A stretch of DNA of 64,000 bases from NCBI RefSeq assembly GCF_021347895.1, contig NC_067129.1:33889690-33953689 (forward strand), given 5' to 3'. The notes beneath the pieces were generated by a model. That model searched no databases. It saw nothing but the letters and a program-made list of their open reading frames with translations, and was not told the origin of the DNA. Position numbers and translations under genes: made by a program. Source of the stretch: Acanthochromis polyacanthus. Taxonomy: Eukaryota > Chordata > Actinopteri > Pomacentridae. Positions 56,634 to 64,000 of the stretch are shown piece by piece. Position 1 is the stretch's first letter. The number at the start of each line of letters is the position of its first letter.

Positions 56634-58925
56634 TACCGCAACAAGTCTCAGGTTGTTTTAGATGTTTGAACAAATAAGAGATATTGTTGTTATGCTGATG
56701 ATGAAAGTTCTTACTGCAGATGGTAATGCCAGTGAAGGTGATAGATGTTCAGAGTTTAAATGTGGTCCTAAATCACAATACAGGAAAATTCTATAATTTT
56801 TAGAAGACAGAATTCTAAAGTGTATTTGCAGAGCACACTCCTCCAGTGCTCTGTCTCACAAAGACCAGAGAACATGATAGGGATCCAAAGCAAAATGTCC
56901 TCATTGTATTCTTTACCTGTTCTCCACCTGTCCACCAACTTTCATGAAAGTCGAAAACATACCTCTGTCTTACCGTAAGAATAAAGCCGACAACCATGTT
57001 AATCTTGAACAGCACACTTATATTGATCTGTATGTTATGGGTTTGTCTTACCATGGAATCTACATTGTCTTTGAGATTGACAAGGTTCAGTGTTGCCGTC
57101 ACTTGAAGAAACAAAGCTCTATAGTATATTTGACCTCCAGTTTCCTCCTTCAAATGGAAAAATCCCAAGACTTTTTAACAAAACCCATTTCCAAGTTGTG
57201 TTCAAGCAACTATCTCAAGATGGGCGCTAATGGATTAAACTAAATAACCAAATAAGAACATCTGATATTAGCCATTTCTGTGAACTAAGTACCATAAAAA
57301 TGAAAATATTTACATTCCAACTTCAGTATGACAGAAAATATCAGATTTTCACAGGTAGAAAAATATAAATCACATGAATGCAAATGTCCAGGTTCATTGA
57401 TATGTAACACTGTGTGGGAAGCATTCCAATCTCTTGGTCAAAAGTTTATCGTTTTGTCTCATTTATTTATAATGAACTAAATATAAATGAATGCATTTCG
57501 CGTGCCATTTGGTGTTAGCTAATGTGACCATGTGCTTTTTTTAGTAAGTAAATTTTAATATTTCAGCACTTTCTATTGGGTTACTTTGAACAATTGCATC
57601 AACAAAATCCATTTTGTTGTAAAAAAAAATGTTTGACAGTTGTTTATAGGTTTAAAAACACTCTTCACTTCCAGTGTCTGTATTATGAGGATTTGTCAGA
57701 CTAGTGATTTTTCCCTCTTCTTCTGTCTTTGGTCTGTTGAAAGTTTTACCTCAGTGGGATTGGAAATTTGCAGAAATGAGACAAAAACTTGTAACTTTCA
57801 GACCTCAGACACCTGAAATGAAAGGTACTTCATTAGAAAAAGCTGTAAAACTGAATAGCAAAATTAGACAATAATGTAAAAGTGAAGCGTTAAGACAGAT
57901 AAAATAGACTAGAATGTCCAACTTAATAGAGAAATGTAGTAAAATGAATGTCGTATGTCTCAATTCCACCAAGAAACATAAAGTATGTATTTAATCAGCA
58001 AGTACCATGTATAACCGTGTTTGAAATGTTGTCGAAGCACTCGGTGACTTTGACTTCCTGTAATAATCTCTGGCAACGTGCCAATAGTTGTGCTGGCAGA
58101 CATATTGATTATCAAGTGACACCTGTAGAAAAGGATGTATGGAAACTGATGACCATGAAAAGTTCAGGCATGAATAATTTTGCACATCTGAAAAACATCG
58201 ACTCTGCACATCTCAAGGTTTTCTAATTGCTTGGTTCTTGTGAAATGAAAAGACTTGTTGATTGTGGTGTTGAAGGTGTGAACGGACAGTCACGTCTTTC
58301 TGCCGATACAACTAATGAGCCCTGTTCATGTTAATTAAATAAAAATGAAGTGATAAACAGTCTGTCACGGTTCATAAATCAAGATTAAGTCCCTGCCAAA
58401 AGTCACTACAGTGTCTTAAATGTCCAGGGCGTCACAGTGAGAAGATTTAAAGCAGTCATATAAGAACACATGTACAGAATGTCTTCAAATCATTCAAAGT
58501 GAAAAGTCTACCTGGTAATCCTGAAGCTAATGGAATCTCACTTTTTTTTCTTTTTTGTGCAAATGTTTTGAAAATAAGACGCTATGTTTTTTCAGCACAA
58601 TCTGGAAACTGGGCTTAGGAATAATCTTTTACAGTAAAATATAGTTTTTAACTGCTTAAGGCTTCAAGAATCAATACTTTCTCAAACACAATCAGCTGTT
58701 TTGTTGCTGATATTAATATTTTAGTTAAAGAAATCAACTGTCCATCAGCCAACATTTCTTTTGCTTCTGTCTTTTAAACAAATAAGTTTATTTCTGCAGA
58801 CATGTCAGCATTTCTGGGTAATTAATTTGTCAGTATCTGACTTTGTTTTCGTATTGAATGCGTCAAATGACTTTACCTGAGAAGAAAGGTAGCCAAACTT
58901 TTCACCAGACATGCATAGTTAATCA
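56634..58925. other. Inferred capn5 intron 1, no recognised feature
   Basis: AT-rich. A minus-strand open frame of 117 codons at 56,815-57,168 matches no family I know and has no splice-like borders. Confidence 0.35.
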
Positions 58926-59362
58926 TAGGGATAGAAGGATTATTGATCCGGCTAATTATTGCGTCCGATATTGGGCATTTTTCTAATTATTGGTAAGGTA
59001 ATGTTTTTTTCGAACCGATTTCGGATAAGTTAATTTAAAGATGTGCTACTTTGGTTCTAATGCTGCTACCTCGTTCTAACGCTTTCTATCTGTGATCACC
59101 ACTCTGTAGTTTTAATTAATGTCTGGCCCACCACTCTATCTGATTGGTTACTTGTCTAAACATTAAAAGAACAATATTAATAAGTTCTCTTTTAATTAAA
59201 CATATGTAAACAGAAATAATCTACAGCATTGCTACAAAGATTTGTCTTCTAGTTTGCTGCGCACGTTTATTGATTGGTAGTCTCCTTGATCAATCAGTAT
59301 CACTAAAAATGATTAATACTAATAATCATCAGCCTTGAAGAAACCGTGTTGTCCGATCCCTA
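58926..59362. mobile_element. Probable short DNA transposon remnant
   Basis: Left end tagggatagaaggattattg followed by atccggc; right end gttgtccgatcccta. The ends resemble the tagggatcggac ends of a common fish element. The inverted match is short and no target duplication was found. Confidence 0.45.
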
Positions 59363-59574
59363 TTTAGGATTTAGCTGGTGAACTTAATGGAACATCTTAA
59401 GAGCTAAAATGCTCGATAATTGTGTAAGGAATTGGTGGAGACCAAAAGAGAGTAAATATTGGTCTTGGGTAGGAATAAACACACTGTCAAATGATTTTTA
59501 TTCAAAGATGATAGCCAAAATAACTGTATACAACAGTGTTATGTCAAAGTAAGATGGAATTTTTTTATTTATTT

Positions 59575-59597
59575 ATTTTTTTTGGGGGGGGGGGTTG
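59575..59597. repeat. T/G homopolymer block
   Basis: A T run followed by about ten G, a spot prone to sequencing length error. Confidence 0.7.
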
Positions 59598-60191
59598 TAG
59601 CTTAAATCATCACTAAATGTATTATAATTGCAGCTTTGTGGTATAGATAACCTTAATCAGTCATAACATTAACTGTCATGAATGCTGGAGAAGCAAAAAT
59701 GAATTGTAAGCTTAAATGTAGAGAGGTTTGTCTTTTATCCAGTGTCTCAGTATTGATTATCCCTTCAATAGCTTCTTCTTAGTTTGCCTCCACCCTGACT
59801 CACCAGTCCCTCTGCAGCTGATCAATGTGTGCATGGCTCCTTCAACACATATCAGTGATAATTAGGCCCTGGAGGATATCAGTGAATTGACAGATTAATC
59901 ATTTTGACCCAGTGAATCCGGGCTGCGCTCGAGGCAGCAGGACACATCGACTTTCTGTTTCCACTGAGAGCTTTCCCTGTAAAGGTATTACAGTCTGCCG
60001 GACTGGCTGAGTGGAAGAGCAGATGTGCAGGAAGGAAAATTGGTCTCAGAAATGCCAGGAGATGCTACTTTTTGTAATAAATAATGGAAGAGCAGGATAA
60101 GTGTGGTGATGTGTGGAGGATACGTGGCATACGGCTCTGGTCTGACTGGTGTCCGTCCTTGTCGTCTGGTTGTATCCTCCAGGGCTGCAGG

Positions 60192-60356
60192 ATGTTCACT
60201 TCAGTGAAGGCCTTCGAGGGGCAGCAGTACTCCACCCTGAAGAGGCAGTGCTTGCAGAGTGGCCTGCTCTTTGAGGACCCCCGCTTCCCTGCCACCGACG
60301 ACTCGCTGTTTTACCAGGGCAACAGGATCGGACGTGTGGTCTGGAAGAGGCCTCGG
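60192..60356 (+). CDS. capn5: capn5 (calpain-5) first coding exon; gene continues past the window
   Basis: Calpain-5 is a calcium-dependent cysteine protease of the non-EF-hand (TRA-3-like) group. These 55 residues, MFTSVKAFEGQQYSTLKRQ to RVVWKRPR, match the N-terminus of vertebrate CAPN5, including the FEDPRFPATDDSL block that starts the PC1 protease core. The donor gtaggt follows after a complete codon. The exon probably begins at the ctccag or ctgcag acceptor just upstream (60,181-60,190), so a 5' untranslated exon is expected. The catalytic Cys/His/Asn residues, the other domains and the next exon are not in the remaining 3.6 kb. Fish have two capn5 copies, and which one this is cannot be decided. 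CAPN6 is less likely from the residues. Confidence 0.88.
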
Positions 60357-60880
60357 GTAGGTTGGTTTGTGAAAAGTTTCAAATGATAGAGATTGATGGA
60401 GGTACCTTAGATGTGAAGCTGCTGGTAGCTGGCAGATGTTTCTGGACATTTTACATTTAGTTAGTTTAAATAAGCAGTTTTTAAGTTACTTGGCCATTGT
60501 CTGACAGAATTCTCATTAAAGACACATTCAAAAGCTCATAAATGCAGTACCTGCCCTTTAATTTTTGAACAATGAAAAACTTAGGCAATAGATTGAAGAA
60601 ATGTTCCACGAAAACTTAGTACACCCAAATAAACATTCTTTTTTTGTGTGTGTGTGCGTGTGTAGAGAAACAGTTACACTGAAACGTCCACCATCATAAC
60701 TTGTGACCAGATCCGACTTCTCCAGATTGTATACATATAATTGACAAATTGAAGGAAAAACCTGAAAAAAATGAGTGGAGCAACACAAGGAATGTGACCA
60801 AAGAACACTGCAAGACAGAATTCAATAATTAGCATCCAAGTTAATTCTGATTTTGTATCAAGGGGTTTTGAGAGTTCAGC
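60357..60880. other. capn5 intron after the first coding exon, start
   Basis: No coding. A GT-rich microsatellite lies at 60,643-60,662. The remainder is plain. Confidence 0.4.
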
Positions 60881-62335
60881 ATTGGGGCACAGATGGCAGG
60901 AGCTTCAGTCACAAACGCTGCATTTAGATCTGTGGCAAAGAAATTGGTAAGAATTCCAAGTTGACATATTTGACACTTGTTCAGGTGACTGAAAAAGTCA
61001 GTGCAGGACACTATCAGACTGCCAGCTGTCGATTGACAATAAAATAAAGAGGGATATTATCGTAACCTTGCAGTCCAAAATCCCCTCATTGTAAAGTCAA
61101 ATACACATTTGAGAGCTCAGAAATGCTAAAACCACATACACTAGTCTACATAGATGTGGAAAGTGATCTGGACAGATGAGTCATCCTCCAAAATGTTCTC
61201 AACAAGTGGGCGAGTGTTTTTGTGGTGTAAACCAAGAAAACATTACAGGCCTGAACTTTAGCCTGACAGTGAGGGGGTCTGGTAGTTATGTTGTGCTGTA
61301 AGGGGGCGTTTTGCTTTTCACAGTTCGACCTCTGAGAGGGAAGAGTTACTGCAAATCAATACAAAGCTGTTAACGCCTCGTTTTCACGTAGTTTAGCTCC
61401 ATGTCAGTAAATCTGTGTAATATACGGATTGTTCCCCTGGTGTTAAACACAAGGAAATGCATTTCGTTACGGACTGATGGAAAATTCAGCCGTTCAAGAG
61501 AGGCTAATCAGTTTCAACCCTCCAGTTTTATGGAATAATGTGCATGAAGCATTGCTGTCCCTACAACAGAACCAATAATGCACGGAGAGAAAAAAGTAAG
61601 GAAGTTTTGCTGCCACATGGAGCCAATTGGTGAGGTAGTGTGTTTTCTGTATGTTGCACAGCTAGCATGTGCTAAACTGGCTAAACTAGCTTCTTTTTTA
61701 ATTGCACATTTACACAATTTGACTGTCAACATAGTCAAACAGTCTGTTAGCTAATTCATACAGTCCGGTCTCTCCCTAATATACTGCAACGTTAACATTT
61801 TCACACACTCATGGCAAATTCCAGACAGAAAAAAAAAATGAAAGATGAGTTTCCCAAACTCATCGGAGATCGTGAACGCAATTCATTCCTATGAGAACCT
61901 CCATGAACCTCATCAAGGTTCTCATAGGAATGAATTGAGTTCTGGTTAATTCGTCGATGGACACAGAGCTGTGTGGAAACGAGGTGCCATCGAATAATGA
62001 AAGATTTCTATCCTGATGAGAGTGGGCTTTTCCAAAATGACAATATCCATATCCAATATCCAATATCCATAGGGGTAACTGAATGGTTTGATGAGTAGGA
62101 AAATAATGGGATTCATATGTTATGGTCTTCATAGTCATCAGATCTCAACCCAACTGAACACACATAGGAAACTGTGGACTTAAAAATGTTAGACAGTGCT
62201 CTCCAGTGCCATCATCAAAACACCAATCTTTTGCAAGAATAGTGTTCTACTCCTCCAATAGAGGATCGGAGTCTTGGAAAATCAGTGCCAAGATGAAGCT
62301 ATTCTGGCAGTATGTGGTGACCATTACCTACTTAG
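60880..62335 (+). mobile_element. Decayed Tc1-like transposon with a nested insertion
   Basis: Tc1-type transposase pieces are readable in order. Near 61,155-61,190 tggaaagtgatctggacaga followed by tgagtcatc recalls the W-T-D-E-S block; near 61,255-61,370 there are LTVRGSGSYVV-like and VTANQYKAV pieces; near 61,995-62,150 a second-half piece ends with tcatcagatctcaacccaac (S-D-L-N-P-T). Between 61,371 and about 61,995 an unrelated segment interrupts it, with ends that mirror each other (cctcgttttcac / gtggaaacgagg). Many stops and indels; inactive. Confidence 0.65.
61371..61995. mobile_element. Segment nested in the Tc1 remnant
   Basis: Sits exactly where the transposase reading is interrupted. 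The outer parts are inverted (cgcctcgttttcacgtag on the left; the right reads ggcacctcgtttccacacag in reverse complement). Contains a perfect 22-bp inverted repeat with a 15-base loop at 61,879-61,937. Class not assigned. Confidence 0.5.
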
Positions 62336-62370
62336 ACACTTTGTTTAGTGTTTTTTCCCTTTAGCATTCC

Positions 62371-62560
62371 TGTAAAAGCATCAGAGAATCCACTCTCCGT
62401 ATTTAAGAAATCCACAAAGCCACATCTTTTCAACACTGCCTACAACTCAAAAACCCCTTTTTCTATCTGTTCCTTTCTCTATTTTATTTATCTTTTGCCT
62501 ACTTTCCAAAGCATCGTTGATTGTTTTGAAAGGCACTATTTAAGTATTATTATTATCATT
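62371..62560 (+). repeat. Possible non-LTR retrotransposon 3' end
   Basis: Reads PLSVFKKSTKPHLFNTAYN, like the S-x-F-K-x-x-L-K-T-H-L-F end of some fish retrotransposon ORFs. It is followed by gaaaggcactatttaagtat and a TAT/ATT-rich tail, the usual layout at such 3' ends. Strongly decayed. Confidence 0.45.
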
Positions 62561-64000
62561 CATCTTTTGCTGTCCAAAAGTAAAACTATACAAATATGCC
62601 CAAGTGGCATTCAAGATGATTTGAAATCTGATTGTTCAAACCAAATTTAGTAAGATGCCTATAGAAGTCTGAGGAAGAACTCTGCTGAAATCAGCTGCCT
62701 TTCTCTCTGTACTACTCTTTAAAAGACTTGAAAAAGCAGCTCCAGTGATTCCAACAGTCACACAGAAGGAGTAACAAGCTGTTGTAGTGTTTATCTGATT
62801 CCCGATCAGCTCAGCTACTGAATGATCTGTGTAGGCGAGGGAGCCGCATGTGTGAGATTCTGTGAAAACGGGCCAGAATTTCACTTTGCATCGGCCACAT
62901 AGCTAACTCTTCGACTACAAATATTCCTCTGGTGTTGTTGGCAGCGACGAACAGCTTCAGGTGGGTTAACAACATACTCTGTACGAGTGCGGGGTTGACC
63001 CAGATTTGGATGCAACTCAGAAAAACAAACACTGTATATACACTGAGCTCATGATTTGCATGAACTGACAAAGTGTAGATGCTTCCAGATGCTTGTGAAT
63101 ACTGCTTGGATCCACTCGGAAGTTATCTTTGTGTTAGTGTTAGCTGTTTGAACTGTTCTTCAGTGCTCACTGTTTATTAAATATTCCCTTTTCGACATAT
63201 ATCATCCCACATGTGGATTAGATGTCAGATTGCTGTTGATGCTCCCTGTTAACTGTAAATGCTAAAGTGCATAAGTGATTCTTGTGACATTTTTGGCAGC
63301 TGCTAAACAGCTTCAGGTGCATCACTCACGCCCTGTGCAGTAGAGCTTACTCTGATTTTTATGTAACCTGAAAAAAATGACAGATTGCTGTGGTGAATAT
63401 GTGTGTAAATGAACATCTACAAGGTCTGATCTGGATTTCATCCTGACACAAGGCACTTGACCACTGACTGCACTGTTTGTTTTCATGCGTTCGGAATCAT
63501 TTAATCCTCAACATACTGTCGTAAACAAAGTCTCCTTCTCTGGTCAGCCAGCGAGGCGCAGGTGATTCCCTGCAGAAATGTGTCGCTTTATGAAACTGGA
63601 CTCACATCATGGAGCCATCGGTGCCAAAGGTCCTTGCAGGAAAGGAGTTTGGTGACCTACAGCATGCCTAATCATTTATAATTTACCACTTACATCCGTA
63701 GTAATCAGTCACTGCTCCACTGCACTCCTTAGTCTCCTCATATGCATGTTTAGGAGGCAGATGATATCAAATGCAGGGCCTCAGGATTTGGAGAGCTGAG
63801 TCCCCTGCCACTGTTATCCCCCTCACACAGTAGGCCGTGGTTCTGGATGGTGTAACCTCCTTCTGCCTGTGTGCCGCTGCAGCGACAGCCAGCGTGCATT
63901 GCCATGGAAACTGGGTCACACAGATTATATGTTTTGGTCTGTGCTGATGTCAGTCATGCAGACTGAGAACTGGAAGATGTCAAGAGGAGAAAAAAAGGCA
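62561..64000. other. capn5 intron, no further exon seen
   Basis: No second calpain exon (the next conserved block would carry the G-x-C-W catalytic cysteine motif) was found before the window ends. No named repeat. Confidence 0.45.

Noticed and set aside
56815..57168. 117-codon minus-strand open frame
   Set aside because: No family match, no splice borders, and the opposite strand is open too; treated as chance.

Overview
The window reads as teleost fish nuclear DNA. Genes are split into short exons with canonical GT-AG introns, the proteins match vertebrate families residue for residue over long stretches, and the space between exons is full of DNA transposon remnants, MITEs, a tRNA-derived SINE and simple repeats typical of spiny-rayed fish. 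There is no operon structure and no CRISPR array. I recognised everything by eye, without database searches.

Layout. (1) About 1-7,600, minus strand: slc35f2, a ten-helix SLC35-family membrane transporter, with eight coding exons ending at position 984. Exons 2 and 3 as written carry four single-base losses that break the frame; the other exons are open. (2) 7,568-12,447: the divergent intergenic interval, with a CCAAT/GC-box stretch near 8,650, a 1.35 kb A/C-rich degenerate tandem array and a LINE 3' fragment. No RAB39 gene is seen here, although in mammals one lies between SLC35F2 and CUL5. (3) 12,448-38,433, plus strand: a complete cul5 (cullin-5) gene with 19 coding exons that join in frame to 780 residues, the length of human CUL5 as I recall it, with the neddylation lysine at residue 724. 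Its introns hold a diverged local tandem family, two TTAA-bounded elements side by side (one a rearranged fold-back transposon carrying two opposed copies of one ORF), a 44-bp minisatellite and a piggyBac-like MITE. (4) 38,434-46,500: intergenic, with a short telomere-like repeat inside an inverted repeat, a decayed Tc1-like transposon and a complete Tc1-type MITE. (5) 46,560-64,000, plus strand: the 5' part of a calpain-5 gene. A GC-rich leader and candidate promoter lie near 46,560-46,798, and the first coding exon (55 residues) at 60,192-60,356; the rest lies beyond the window. The inferred first intron holds Tc1 remnants, a SINE with target duplications, a second copy of the piggyBac-like MITE and a 1.17 kb hAT-type non-autonomous element.

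The three genes do not form a pathway that the sequence reveals: a plasma-membrane transporter, a ubiquitin-ligase scaffold and a calcium protease. I found no convincing undescribed system. The items most worth a second look are the clustered frame breaks in slc35f2, the fold-back TTAA element in cul5 intron 3, the 540-bp polypyrimidine tract just upstream of an slc35f2 splice acceptor, and the diverged tandem family in cul5 intron 1.
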